Assembly (NCBI GenBank): GCA_017506865.1
Contig: JAFCMP010000334.1
Location: 186,001-250,000 of the forward strand
Length of the DNA: 64,000 bases
Source: Tribonema minus
Taxonomy: Eukaryota > Sar > Xanthophyceae > Tribonematales > Tribonemataceae
Reading direction: 5' to 3'
A model generated the notes under the pieces. That model worked only from the letters and a program-made list of their open reading frames with translations, had not been told where the DNA came from and ran no database searches. The position numbers and the translations under genes were made by a program. Positions within the stretch are counted from its first letter, which is position 1. Each line of letters begins with the position of its first letter. Of the stretch, positions 31,470 through 43,865 are shown piece after piece.

Positions 31470-31917
31470 GAAAAAATTGATTGACTTTACCGTCGCCAAT
31501 GCAGATGGCGGCGATGTCATTGCACGCAAGATGCTGCTCGTGTCGGGGTGTTTCGGCTGTCGCCAAGACACAGTGTGTGGGTAGACAGATCGCAGACAAA
31601 AAACGCGGCATGTCACCAACTTCACCTGCAGGTTCTTCTTCAACCCGCGCCGAACTCAGAAATCAGAGGTAGGGACGCTCACTGGGAGAGCACACGCATA
31701 GACTCGACGCCGCACTCCGTGGAGAGGCTGGCCTGGACCTTCGCATAGATTCAGCACCATCGGCAGCGCGCCGCAACGCCCACTGGGCCCAATATCCCAT
31801 CAGCTGGAGGCCAGATAGATTTCTCGCACGCGTCTCAAGGCAGACCTTCACCAAAAGCCAGCAGGCCGGGGCCAGACCTCGACAGCACACAGCAAAGACA
31901 ACACAGGTGACACCAGC

Positions 31918-34900
31918 ATGAGTGCGGGCGCGGCAGTCGACGACGTCAGCGCAGCGGCTCTGCAAGCTGCTCTTGAAGCTGCTGCCGAAGTCCGAGCCTT
32001 ACAGCACGAGCGCTTGGGTGCGGCGGCGACCAGGCTGCACGCCCGGCTCGCAGAACTGCACAGCAGCCAGGAGGCGCACCAGCTCTGGCACAATGGGAGG
32101 TTCGCTGCCGTCTCCCTGAAGATCAACAAGACTGGTCGCTGGTCGTTCAAAAACGACAATCCACACTTCGGAGGGGATGCTGGCACTTCCATGCTGTGCA
32201 TTGCCACCGCGCTCACGGTGCTGGGGTGCCCGCAGCGGTTCGACTTGCTGCCCGGCGCGAAGTGGCGCCCGTGCGACATCGCCCTGCTGCCGGTCTCAGT
32301 CTTCAAGCAGGGCAAGTACGACATGGCGCCCGGCAATCTGCGCGCCCTCGGCGGCAGTCTTGTGTGGGTGGCGGAGCTGTGGGCCCGCTGCATGCTGGAC
32401 GGCAACAGCTCCGCCCAGTACAATGGCAGCCGGGGATACATTGAGGCGTGCTTCGCCGCGTGCGACGATTTCGTCCGCACCGAGGAGTGCAGACGCATGC
32501 GCGCGCATGTGCTGCAGCGCTATCTGCCGCACTTGCAGGGGGCTGGCCATGGTGCCGCGGCTGCCGACTCCATCAGTGGCCCAAGCCCCGCAGATCAGGT
32601 TGCCACCATGCAGCAGCAGTTTGCCACGGAGCACTGCGTACAGGCGATAGAGGCGGCCAGAGCTGCGGCGGTGGAGTTTAGGTCGCCCGGCAGCAGCGGG
32701 CTTCAGGACGGCCCCAGCCTCAGAGCCGCCACCAGCGCAGCCACCGCCGCTGCCGCCGCCGCCGCCGCAGTCGCCGCCAACGCCGCCGCAGCAGCCGCAG
32801 CACATGCCGCCGCCGCCGCCGCAGCCGGAGCAGCAGCCGTCAACCCCGCAATGGCTGCCCCCCCAAGCGTCGCTGGAGCCATGGATGCCGCCGCCGCCGC
32901 CGCCGCTGCCGCCGCCGCCGCGAATGTCGCCGCCCGCGGGAATCATTATGGCGCCGACGCCAACACAATTGCGGCGTTCTTGCAGCAGCAGAGGGACGAC
33001 CTCTGCAACCGCAGCAGCACAGTCACGACAGCAGCTCTGCGCAGCCTGCCGACGGGGCAGGTGCAACAGAAGCCACCGGAGGGGCGCGTCACCCGCACCT
33101 ACTTTCTGTGGGTAGACAAGAGGCAGTTCGGCCCAGTCTTTCTGGTGCCTGAGCCGGCAACACTCATGCGCGATATTCTCGGCGCGCTGCTAGGGGTGGC
33201 GCGCTTCAGGGCGAGCTTTCTGGACGCAGCAGACGACATCTTGGTCTTGCTGGCGCTGTTCGCCAGCACGGCGGACCTGGCGCCGGCGATCTCGCGTGCG
33301 GGTGCGGCGGCGGGACGGCAGACACACGCGGGGCACCACCTTCGCGGGCGCACCAGTGACATCCTTGACATGGTGCTGGAGGGGGCTGAGGGGCTGGCGC
33401 AGCAGCGGGGAGAGAATGCGGCAGCTTGGGGGGTAGTGGTGGAGCTCATCAAGCACGTCATCAGTTGGCCAAGGGTCCGGTCGCGGCGGCCATGCGCGGG
33501 GAGCTAGGCCGTTCTGTCGCGCGGCGTGCAGCTGGGCAGGCGGAGGTTGTGCACTCCATGAAACTGGACGAGGTGAGCATATGGGACTGCAAGGGTGTTG
33601 TTGTTGAGGTGAGCCGCTGTTACAGTACAAGGTATGATCGCGGAGAGTCACCACTTCCAATTCCATCGCATCAGCAAGGTGAGGTGCCGGTGGCGGATTC
33701 ATGGTCTCAGGCGGCTGCGCAGATCAGATGAGCATGACACTTGCACTTTGAGCGTTGTGGCGCACTGTGTGCACAGGGTGCAACTGTTACAGCGCCACTG
33801 CAGAATGATTATAGTCAAACTCAGAGTCTGCGTGGTGACACACAAGTAGTTCAACACTTGTCTGATGTAGAACTTCCACCATCATGCACCTGACTTCACC
33901 TTTACCAAGTGTGCTTTGCAAATATGCATGCTGGCCATAATCATGAGAGCACATCAACTATTGTCCACTATACTTCCTATCTCTCTCGATGGTGTTGTCC
34001 AGCAGCAGCCTGAGTAACCCTCCATGACACTATGTGAAGAGAAATGACTTGTTAAGACAAGATGCAGCCACACTGGAGCTTTTAAGAACTGCAACTAGGC
34101 GTTGAACTTTTTTCGAAGTTAAACGCCCTACTTGCAGTTGGTCTGCTAAGCCTCTGCTTGATACAACTTGCGGCACACAACATAGCTGACGGGGATTTGA
34201 GTGACTATCAATGGTGACTGTAGCTTTGGATTCGATACGCACTCTGTGCGCCCGACAAGGCACGGGGAGCAAGCCGGGCTCGTGTTGGGGGATCACGATT
34301 GGAGTTGGGACAGGCAAGTGTGGGGTGCACATCGCTGTCCTGTTGCCAGCGTGCATTGAGCGCATGCTAGCGCTCTCATTCGCGGTAGGTGTCGTGCCCC
34401 GATGCCGTGTGGCCATCAGGTGCGTTGTATGCCTAGTGCACGGCACCTCCCTGGTGTTGCTGCGAACGACCTCGCGAAAAGCAACCAGCCGCAAGTAGGC
34501 TGTTTGCTTCGATGGTGCTTTGTAGCGCTAGTGCTTGACTTCTTGGCAGGTGTTCAGAGTGGTATCAGCCACTGTCAACGCTCAACATGCGCTTTCAGGC
34601 TTCTGAGGGCACTAGACCAGCTGCATTCCGCATTCGCGATGCCCAGGTAGTACAGCATCTGGCAGGCGCTGATTCAGAGGTGCCTTGCTGGTGCATTCAG
34701 TCGCCAAGACTTCTTGAAGAAATCAAGAATTGCCATTGACTGAAGCTGACGAGGTAGAGCGCTGCAGTGGCATGCACAGCATATCATGCAGTGTGCTTGC
34801 CCCCCCGCCTCCTGACCCCCTCCCCCTCCCCGCCCTTCCTCGTCGTGGCGCTGTCTCAGAACGTGTTCCCGTTCTGGCGACAGCTGCGTGCGCTGCCGCA

Positions 34901-37900
34901 GTTTCGCCTGCGGCAGGATGCTGGCAGTCTGCGCTCGCAGATGGGCCACCTGCCGGCCAGCATGTTCGACAAGGCCCCCAGCCGCGCCACCTCTCTCCAT
35001 CTCAACGGCACCAAAGTGCTGGCGACCAAATGCGCTGAGACGGCGGCGGTCCTCACGGATGTGGTGCAAGTGCTGCTGCTTGGTGAGCGCGCGGTGACGA
35101 CATACCTTCACCCGGACGACCACGGGCGGCTGGCCACCATACCTCTAGCGAAGCCCCTGTGGCTGGCGCCGGCGTCCGGTGGCGACGACCGCCTCCTGTG
35201 CCGCCACGAGTATGCGCTGGATGCCCTGCACACGAAGAGGGTGAAAATGATGCAGGCAGGTCCGCAGTACGCGCCAGTGGTGGCGGAAATTAGGCGGCTG
35301 TTGCACAGCGCGCCGCAGGAGCTGCGGCGGCAGCGCGCGCGCGTGCAGCTGGAGATGGTGCAGCAGGACTTGGAGAGCCTCCGCGCCGAGCTACGTCAGC
35401 GCCGGCAGGCCGGGGAGGGCGTGGCGCTCGACAACGAGTGGCAGGTTCGGCCGCGCAGCGGGGAGCAGGCGATGGCGGCAGCGAATGCGGTGCTCGATGA
35501 CGCCTCCTGCAGCTACCCCGGCACGGGGTCAACGCGCCTGGTGAGAGTTCAAACGCATCTGATTCTGTAGTGCTGCTGCAGCACACAAAGTCGTTCATAC
35601 AGCAGTCTGCGGCGATGACTTGTTGCAGTATAGGTTCGGCGTGTGAACTGCGCGCGCCGGCACACATATCAATGTCGGCACTCTCAGACAGCAGTGATCG
35701 TGCACGAGCCCCTGCTGAAAGTCAGTGCAACACCGCAGTAACCCTATTGCATGCGACGGCACGCTGCGTTAGACTGAGCATGACGCCATTTACCGAGCTT
35801 GCTTGAATCAATGATGCGGTGACGGCATACCTCACTAGGACGGCACCTTGTTCTTGTTCACCAGGTCCACTTCAAGTTCAAGTAGTTTGTTTTTACTTAA
35901 GCCACAGTGTCGTCGTGGAGCACTGCAGCCATCACGTCATGCCGCTGCCATCTTCAGCTTGTGAGCTCGTTTCATTCGCCATGGTTGCCCAACTTCAAGT
36001 TTATGCATCTTTTGTGAAGTGACGGCCATGTGTTGGCCACTCTATAACCCCCTTCCCCCCCTCCGCCCTCCTCCCCCCCTCACCCCCCCACCCCATCCTT
36101 ACCCCCCCCCCCCCCTCCCCCCCTTCCCCTCCCCCAACCCCATCCACTCTTTTGACTCTCGCGCATACAGCAATCGCTCGACGCGGTCGTTATGGTTGGC
36201 TTGGAGTTTCTCGTTGATGAGACCTGTGATGCGCCATCGCAGCCGTCAACAGCTGCTGCATAGGTCACTCAGTGTTATGCGTAACTGCTCGCTGCTTGAC
36301 TGCTCGCTGCGTGCTGCTGCAGGATGACGCATACATAAACCCCACCGCCGACCTCGGAGACGCGGAGATAGAAACCAGCATTCAAGCCTTGGCGGCCGCC
36401 ATGCGCCAGCTGAGCTCCAACTTCTGCTCAATCGCAGAGGACAGGGAGTGGGTCTTTCCCCTCGTTGTCTGCTGCGAGGATGTCGAGCGCATGGTGGGGG
36501 AGACTGGGCGCGAGCGCCGGGGGCGAGTCCTGGAGTCTGTGCGGGAGCACGCGCGCCTCGCCGTCGCCGGCACACAGGAGGAGCTGCTGAGCGCCTTCGC
36601 GGAGGGGGGGGTGACGGCCGGCAGCGGCGCGCCGAGGCTGGGGCGCATGCACGTCGTGCTGGTGCATGGGCGCGCGCTGCTGGCGTCTGCGGTAAAGGGG
36701 CTGACGTCCTGGGACGTCGGGGACGCCATGCCCGTGCTGTGGAGGGCGGACCGGCTCAAGGGGGTGCTGGTGCCGCTCAAGGAGGGGGAGACTACAGAGC
36801 TGGTGCGCCTTACAACTGAGGACGGGTGGGGATGCGATGAAGACGAGCTCCCAGCGCCGGCGGGCACTGCGTACCACCGCAGGTGCTGGGCATTCTGCCT
36901 CGGCGTGCCTGGGACGCTCGGGATCGTATGCAGGGCGGTGGTGGAGCGGACGCTGGTGGAGTGGTGCAGGCAGCAGCACCAGCAGCCTCGAAGCTCTGCC
37001 CTGCAAGGTATCAGCGGCCGCCTGGTGCCTGCTCACCCAGTGGTGCACAACCGACTGCGCGAGGCGCCCAGCGCGGCATCTGCTGCCAGTGCTGCTGCGG
37101 CATCAGCGCGCAGGGAAGGGGGGGGCGGCGCCGCGGCGGCGGGCGCATCATCGTCCACAGCATCGTCGCTTGCAGCAGCCGCTGCCGCTGCGGCGGCAGT
37201 CACGGAGGAGGGCAAGGAGGGCGACGGCGAAGGCGACGAGGCGTTGCTGGCCGCCTTCGCCGGCAACGCCGACGTCCCCAGCGCCGTGGCGGAGCGGTGC
37301 CAGGAGGAAAGCAGTGAGCAGGCCATCGGCTTCTACTATGGGAATGGGGGCATGAGCAGCCTGAACGACGGCGGCGGCGGCCATGCCTCGCGGCGGCGTA
37401 TGTCGTGGCTGCGGTTCACCAAGCGCCAGCGCATCTCCTTACGCCTCAGGGGTATCCTGCACCTGCAGCGGCGCCCAGCGGCGGACGTCGCGCGCGCGCG
37501 GGAGGCCGCTGAGGCTCAGGCGCAGCAGATATGCGCATCGGTACGGCCCGACGACACCGGCATGCAGCAGGCGCTGGCAGACTTGCTGCTGCCGGTGAGC
37601 TCCATGCTGTCCTCCGACCAGGCCATGATCCCCATCGTCCTGCAGCAGATACCACCAGGGCAGCAGCGCAGCGCAGCGCTGATGGACCTGGGCTGGACAT
37701 GGCCCGGCAGCAGCAGGCTCTGGTTCCGGGACGCAGAGGCCAGGGCCATGTACGACCACGAGGGGCAGCTGCTGGTGGCGCTGCCGCAGGAGGTCTGCGG
37801 CAGCGTCAATGCACTGGCAAGCCGCTTGGTGGTCGTCAACGTCCGCCGGCTGCTGGCAGCACTGCTCATTGACCACTGCGCCCTCGACGACATCTTCTTC

Positions 37901-38176
37901 GAGCTCGTCGACGGCGACTATGAGGAGATAGAACTCGCGCAAGTCATAGTTTGGCACCGGCAGTGCTGCGGGGGAAGCAGGCCGTGGATGCGAGTCCGCA
38001 TCCCCGGCAACAGGGGGGGGCGCGCGGCGATTAACGTGTGCATTGTGGTTCTGGTCAGCGCCTGGCTGGGGGGGCTCACGGCCGCGTTTCCGGTCGTGAC
38101 CAGCGCCAAGTACTACATTACAGGCGGCCTGGAGATCAGGCTGGCGGCAGGTGTTGAGGCGGGCCTGGGGGTGTAG
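31918..38176 (+). CDS. Gene C: large unrecognised multi-exon protein, about 1.4 kaa
   Basis: Predicted parts: 31918-about 33456; about 33465-33608 (alternative donor 33572); 34860-35540; 36323-38176. Introns 33609-34859 and 35541-36322 have good GT-AG borders and phase 0. Between parts 1 and 2 the frame must change near 33457-33465 with no plausible intron, so this is a frameshift, assembly indel or missed splice. Visible features: an Ala/Gln-rich N-terminus, SLKINKTGRWSFKNDNPHFG, a poly-Ala tract (about 32740-32930), a charged helix (about 35330-35440), a second Ala-rich stretch (about 37060-37200) and a near-C-terminal hydrophobic segment (INVCIVVLVSAWLGGLTAAF). No family is recognised, and no transposase or polymerase motif is seen. 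A decayed partial copy lies inverted at about 41.7-42.3 kb, so the gene belongs to a duplicated or mobilised family. Confidence 0.6.
35541..36322 (+). other. Gene C intron with C-rich tract
   Basis: Starts CTG then GTGAGA; ends GCTGCTGCAG. About 36045-36140 is almost pure C/T with runs of C up to 14, far longer than a normal polypyrimidine tract and about 180 nt upstream of the acceptor. The opposite strand could form G-quadruplexes. Confidence 0.55.
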
Positions 38177-38990
38177 GTTTGGAGTGCGGCGGCGGTCGGT
38201 CACTACAGAATTCACACATGCATCACGAATTATGAGCTGCACAACCGACCGTGCCTCCCCCTGCGCTGTTGCAATTGCCATTGCAGTGCCGTTGCCTGCT
38301 TCAAAGTGCGGTGCTTAGAGGCGTCATGTTGAGTATCTGACACACTAGCTTTTTTGTTCTGTATACCTGACAACCAGCCGGTTTTTGAGTGCCTGACCTC
38401 TATGTGTGTGCGCTCGCGCGCCAGCATGCGCAATACGGCTCGCGATCATGATCACCGCGCCGCATTGTGGCTTTCAATGGCCCGGGAGTGCATCACACTC
38501 GCAGAGTACTGAGTAGCCATGATCGCGACTTTGGTCGTGGTTTGGTCGTGGTTTGAGGCATGATTTTGAGTAATTGACCCACATATGCAGACTAAAAAAC
38601 TGGTTCTATACATCAGCGATTGCTTGGCCCGCAATACTTCCAGTTGCGCTCCAGCCTCTGTGCATTTCTAGTCAGCGTCAAATAGAGCAGAGTTGATCAT
38701 TCTCAGTCCAAGTCGTGACAAACCAACTTTCTAGTCCATCAAATCATCTGCAGCTGCTGTGGTGCATGCAAACTCGCATGCTATTTTTGCGTCCAGCACG
38801 CAGCATGCTGTCGCAGCTACAGAGCTCTCAAGCAGGCCCATCACAACTTATTGTTGCGCTTTGAGCAATATCAGCACACCAGCCACATGGCCTCTGCGGC
38901 CACGATTTGCGCTTGAGCGCTTGCAAAGGGCACATAACCGCTGAGCACTGATGCACGCTTGGTGTCTGATCTGCACTTTTAAGAAGAATT
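38177..38990. other. Intergenic region after gene C
   Basis: Gene C 3' UTR and spacer. AT-richer, only short frames, no recognised element. Confidence 0.4.
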
Positions 38991-38994
38991 GCAA

Positions 38995-39735
38995 TAGTTA
39001 GTTATTCGTTATGCCTGCTGAACCATTCGTTTGTTATTTGTTAGTTATTCGTTATCTTATGTATATTCGTTATTTTCCGTTATTGATTGATATATTGATG
39101 GTTTCACTAGCAAATTTACTTCACCACCACCCCAATGGGCCAAGGGTGATAGAGCTCCTTCTTGCTGTCGGAACTCCATGTTTGTGGCTGCACATGATAT
39201 CTTGTCTTCAGCAGTTATATAGCCTGCAAAATCATATACCATGGCGTTGCTCCAGTGCAATGTTTTTTCACCTTTCCCAACCCTTGAGGTTCCACAACTG
39301 TTGAAGTTCTCATTGTGGAGTGCCGAAAGCCAAGGCTACTAGGCTACTAAGCCGGTGGTCGGAAGCTTGAGAATCAACACCATGAAGGCTTGGACGTGAC
39401 ACTGTGTTGCTTCCAACCAGCATGAAGCAAGCACTCGGCGAGTGCATTCGTGCGCGGCTATCCAGTGCGTGCTTTTTGGCGAGGCTGGCAAACAAACCCG
39501 GATTTGGTGATGGAGATGTGCTGCTGTGCTGGTGCTGCTCTTGCTGGCACATCAACGCAACATCATGCGTGCAGTCTTCGCTGTTTACACCGCGTAATAA
39601 GCTCGACAACGAGCTGCAGGGGGGCAGTTCAAAAATGCGAAAACAACGAATCGCCTTCAGAGGCGTCGTTAGTTATTCGTTGTATAACGAATACCGAATA
39701 ACTAACGAAGCAACACGTTGTTTTTTGATTCGTTA
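38995..39735. repeat. Candidate fold-back or MITE with GTTAGTTATTCGTTAT ends
   Basis: GTTAGTTATTCGTTAT occurs on the plus strand at about 38997-39055 (with variants), and its reverse complement is part of a hairpin at about 39666-39709 (CGTTAGTTATTCG / CGAATAACTAACG). The AT-rich termini against a GC-richer interior suggest one inverted-repeat element of about 740 bp, but no clean target duplication was found. Confidence 0.4.
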
Positions 39736-39754
39736 TGTAACTCTACTTTTAAGC

Positions 39755-40290
39755 ACTTGCGTCCTGAACACTGACTCACTCGGAAGCTCAGCGCTGATGA
39801 CACACTGGTGTCCCACGCGCTGCGCACATACACTGGGTGTACGAGCACTGACAAACTTGCATCCTGAGCACTGATGCACGCAGCAGTTGAGCACTGACAC
39901 ACTCGTGTCCTGAGCGCTGACGCTCTTGCGTCTGAGCGCTGTTACCCTCAGCTTCTGAGCGCTGATATGGTCGTGCTCTCCCCTATTGTGCGACGCTCTG
40001 CACAGCTGCCGGGGGCGCGTGTGCCCCCTCTTTCGCACGATGGCATCCCACTTTTACATGTTATGTACCCTCTACCTTCAAGCTGGCCGCTCCCAAGTAG
40101 GGCAACATACGTATATTGCCGTACCGTGGGTGGACATGTCATTGCTCAGGATGCAAGTGCACCAGTGCTCAGCATGGAAATGCATCAGCGCTCAACTACT
40201 GAGCGCATCAGCGCTCAGGACGCAAGAAGTGTGTCAGTGCTCAGACACCCAGTGTGCGCAGCGCCGCTGCGCACACATATAACATAACCC
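39755..40290. repeat. Fold-back element of GAGCACTGAC minisatellite arms
   Basis: Left arm (about 39755-39950): several monomers like TTGCGTCCTGAGCACTGACAC. Right arm (about 40140-40280): the same monomers in inverse orientation, with GTGTGCGCAGCGC..GCGCTGCGCACAC marking the arm ends. The spacer contains a GGGGGC/GCCCCC hairpin at about 40012-40029. A CCCTAACCC block abuts the right end. Confidence 0.65.
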
Positions 40291-41692
40291 TAACCCGCGC
40301 CCAATTGTGACCGCAGCACTGAAAGACTTGTCGCTTGTATGTAGCTCCTCAGCGCAGGCGCTGCATGCCCCCCCCCCCCCTCCCCGAATACTCTGTCTGT
40401 GTATATAGAAGTATCAAAGGGGTCGGAGTTCATGAATTGAGTGCAATGGGTTGCTTCTGACGTATGACCAACTTCCTAATCCTGCTGTGGCGTATTCGCT
40501 GTGCACAGGATTATGACCGCAGCGCGTTCTCTCCACAGATGTTCTAAAGCGCTATCTCAATGATACTGTTGGTCAGAGCGTTACTGTAACGCGCCCCCTC
40601 CCCCCCTGCCCCCTTCCTCCCCCATCACTCCCAGGTGGAGGCGGCGAATTTGTCATTCTCAAGCTCAAGAGGCGTCAGGCTATACTGCTCATGTGAAGCA
40701 AGCGACAACCATGTCTGCAGACAAAGGTGCGCGCACGCGGCCATATCTGCGGTCCGTTGGCACATGCGCAGCCGCCACGCGCACGCGTGGTCAAACATGC
40801 AGGCGACTCAAAGCTCAAGCTGGGGACCCACGACTTGTCAATCTCAGACTGGGGATCATGACCGTGGCGGCAGTGCATGTCAGCTAAAGCACCGCATCAC
40901 GTATGGAATGCTAGCTGTGTCAAGCATGTCCACGCAACACGTGCAGCTGATTGGTTGTAAATGCATGCGTGCGTACACGCTAAGGGGCAACGGCAGTCAA
41001 CATCGCAGCGCACAGTGCGAGCAGACAATGACACCCGGTGTGACACGACAGCAGCAGCATACCGTAAATGTACTTTCTTGTTGGATGTTGTCAGGCAGCC
41101 TCTTGGCACTTTTGGTCAAGTGTTTCATCACTGCAGCCATGCCATATGGCGGCTGCATGCGTTTGCATGTTTGCATTGCTCAATGTGCAGCGCTGCGCAC
41201 TTTGCACAGACGTGCTTGGTATGTGTAGTTTGCACAACCCCCACGTGAGCTTGCGCAGCGCCTTGTACAACCCCCTCGCATGCTGTGCACACCACGTTGT
41301 ACAACGGTTACCGCTGCGGTAATGGGTCAGAGTGCACGATGTGGCCTGCCAGCTTAAAGGCACCACATATGCTACGAACTGAAGTCGTGCATGCCAGCAT
41401 CAAAAAAGTGTTTGAAGCAACATCATACACTATAGCAGGCAAACGCACTATTCAAGACACATGAACTTCAACTTCAAGGTGGCATCACCAGAGGACCTGG
41501 CTCAGGCTGTTTGAACAGTTGCAGCTTGTACAGACAATGGTCTGTGGCAATCATGTGAGTGGCAACCGATGCAGTGCGCACAGTGACTCTGCATCATAAC
41601 CCATTGCTGCATGCAATCAATTCACAAACCATCATGACGTGACTGACAGAACCATCATGTCTTTGAAGTCGTTTTTCTTCCTGAGACATAGC
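40291..41692. other. Intergenic region
   Basis: Contains a C-run at about 40369-40380 and a C/T-rich tract ending CCCAG at about 40595-40632 that resembles an acceptor, but no exon with matching phase or homology follows. Otherwise featureless. Confidence 0.35.
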
Positions 41693-42262
41693 ATTGTACA
41701 TTTTCAAACCGCGCTCAACGCTAGTCTTCTACACTCATGCCCGCCTCGCCACCTGCCGCCAGCCTGATCTCCAGGCCGCCTGTAACAAAGAACTCGGCGC
41801 TGGACGCGATAGGAAAAGCGGCCGTGAGCCCCCCCAACCAGGCGCTGACCAGAACCACGAAGCACACGTTGATCGCCGTGCGCCCCCCCCTGTTGCCGGG
41901 GATGCGCACTTGCATCCACGGCCTGCTTCCCCCGCAGCAACACCCGTGCAGAACTTTGACTTGCGCCAGCTCTATCTCCTCAAAGTCGCCGTCGATCATC
42001 TCGAAGAAGATACCGTCGAGGGCGCAGTGGTCAATGAGCAGTGCTACCAGCAGCCGGCGGACGTTGACGACCACCAAGCGGCTCGCCAGTGCTTTGACGC
42101 TGCCGCAGACCTGTTACGGCAGCGCCACCAGCAGCTGCCCCTCGTGGTCGTGCATGGGTCCTGGCCGCTGCGTCCCGAAACCAGAGCCTGCTGCTGCTGG
42201 GCCATGTCCAGCCCAGGTCCGTCAGTGCTGCGCTGCGCTGCTGCCCTGGTGGTGCTGAGTAC
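41693..42262 (-). pseudogene. Truncated inverted copy of the gene C 3' end
   Basis: On the minus strand it matches gene C from about 37650 to the stop (VVVNVRRLLVALLIDHCALDG against VVVNVRRLLAALLIDHCALDD; RIPGNRGGRTAINV; AWLGGLTAAFP). An indel near 42150 breaks the frame. The 3' end runs into GTTTGAAA followed by ATGTACAA, and the 5' break is preceded by ATGTAC, a possible 6-bp target duplication like the GTAC sites used by the local retroelements. It is probably a 5'-truncated retrocopy (inference). Confidence 0.75.
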
Positions 42263-43865
42263 ATGCGCAGATCAAAGCTAGCCCTCTAGAGCTTCACGAC
42301 AAGCGTTGGTCATCAGAGTGGAAGTTATAACTGGTGACTCGCCACAGAGTTGAACTTGTGATGTGGTGCTCTTGTGTTCTTGCACTGGGACACCAACAAC
42401 ACGGTGCGTCCTCAGTTCAGCCAACGAACTATCTCAGCTATGTGACCCTCCATGCTTCTTATCTGCCCTTCCTTGCTCGGATCTTGATCTGTGACACGAG
42501 GTGATGCATGTACTGCAGGTTGCACTTCACACTGGAAGCATGGATCCACGCCAACACGATCAGAACCAGTGCACCTTCACCCAAGACTGTTTCCAGAATG
42601 GAGTGGACACAGCATGTACTCCTAGGGAATATACCGACAGAGAAAGCAGCGCCCCATTTCCCATGAACGCAGCTCATGGGTTCAATGTCGCTCACGACAC
42701 TATCTGGGATGGGAGCATGGCAGACGCATCTTCGGGGCTCTGTGCCAGGGGACGGCCTGACGTTCAGGGCAGGTGCATACAGGTGCGAGCTGCACACTTG
42801 TGCCCTGAGTCATGCGATCCAATGTGCCGAAAAAACAGCATCAATACAGTGACATAGCTTCAAATCTGCAAAGCAGCTTGTTCATCAAAATTCAAATCCA
42901 ATAATCAAGCGGAGCTGGATTTAAATTGTTGAGTGTCATCTACATTCCCGTGTTGAGTGACCACTACGTCACTACAGACCTGTACACTTGAAAGTTCCAG
43001 GCCATGTCTCGACAGCAAGAGATCACTATGTACGCCCTACTTGTCCCACGCAACCATACTTGAGGTTTACTTTTGACAGTACATGTGCATGTCAATCTGA
43101 CTTGCACTGACAGTGCCTTGGATCCACTTGGTGTGGTGCCAATGCCAAGAGCACATCCAGCCGCAAGTGAAAGTGCACTTAGCAACCTCAGATTTCTCTT
43201 GGGTGATGTGTAAGCTTTCGCATCGCCCCAGCCATCACCACCAAATATGACGGTTAAAGCGTCGCCGACGATGGCCAAACTGAACCAAATTCCCACTCTA
43301 GGATGGCACCAACGGTAATGTGATCCTCACCGCTTATGTGTGATCCTCACCGCTTACGTCAGAGGCCTTCAGTTGGTGATTGTGACCAATATCTGCATGG
43401 TCAAAAAGATCAATGTGTGATCGGTACCTCCGGCAGCTCCGGCAGTAAGTGAGTGCAAGTTCTTAAATGGCAGCATATGATGGCGCTGAACTGCATAACT
43501 GATGTGGCTCGCTGCAAAGCTGCACTCTGTAACTGCCAGCAGCAGCGGCGCCCAGTGTGGCGTGTAGGCAATTCATTTAACTGCCCAACTAGTGAGCACA
43601 CACTACCGCTGCGGAGCTTCCAACTGTAGAAGGAGCTTCGCCAAATCAATCCTATTTGCCATTCGAGCTGGGGTGCGTTCCCATACGCACTTGCGCTTCG
43701 TCGTGCCACCCGCCCTCAGCGCGCTGATGAGCGCTGCTGCACGTCTCCTCATACGCTGCGACCGCTGTTGCCCGCACGCATTGCACCACAAAAAACGTCA
43801 CATGTCTCAGCTATCCGTTCGCAATTAAAACTTGCGACGATCATTCAATTGAATCCTTTCCTCCG
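42263..43865. other. Intergenic region / unplaced 5' part of the NPC1-like gene
   Basis: The next gene lacks its expected signal peptide exon, which should lie here. A plus frame at about 42570-42620 has a C-x5-C-x8-C pattern loosely like the NPC1 start, but splice sites do not connect. A 21-bp tandem duplication (GTGATCCTCACCGCTTA) lies at about 43318-43358. Confidence 0.35.

Noticed and set aside
36382..38281. Long minus-strand open frames opposite gene C
   Set aside because: They mirror the GC-rich coding exon on the other strand and show no domain or splice logic of their own.
39404..39874. 156-codon plus frame
   Set aside because: Mixed composition, overlaps inverted repeats, no homology or splice support.
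42501..42857. C-x5-C-x8-C frame as the first exon of the NPC1-like gene
   Set aside because: Codon use differs from the other exons and no donor/acceptor pair joins it in phase; kept only as a remark.
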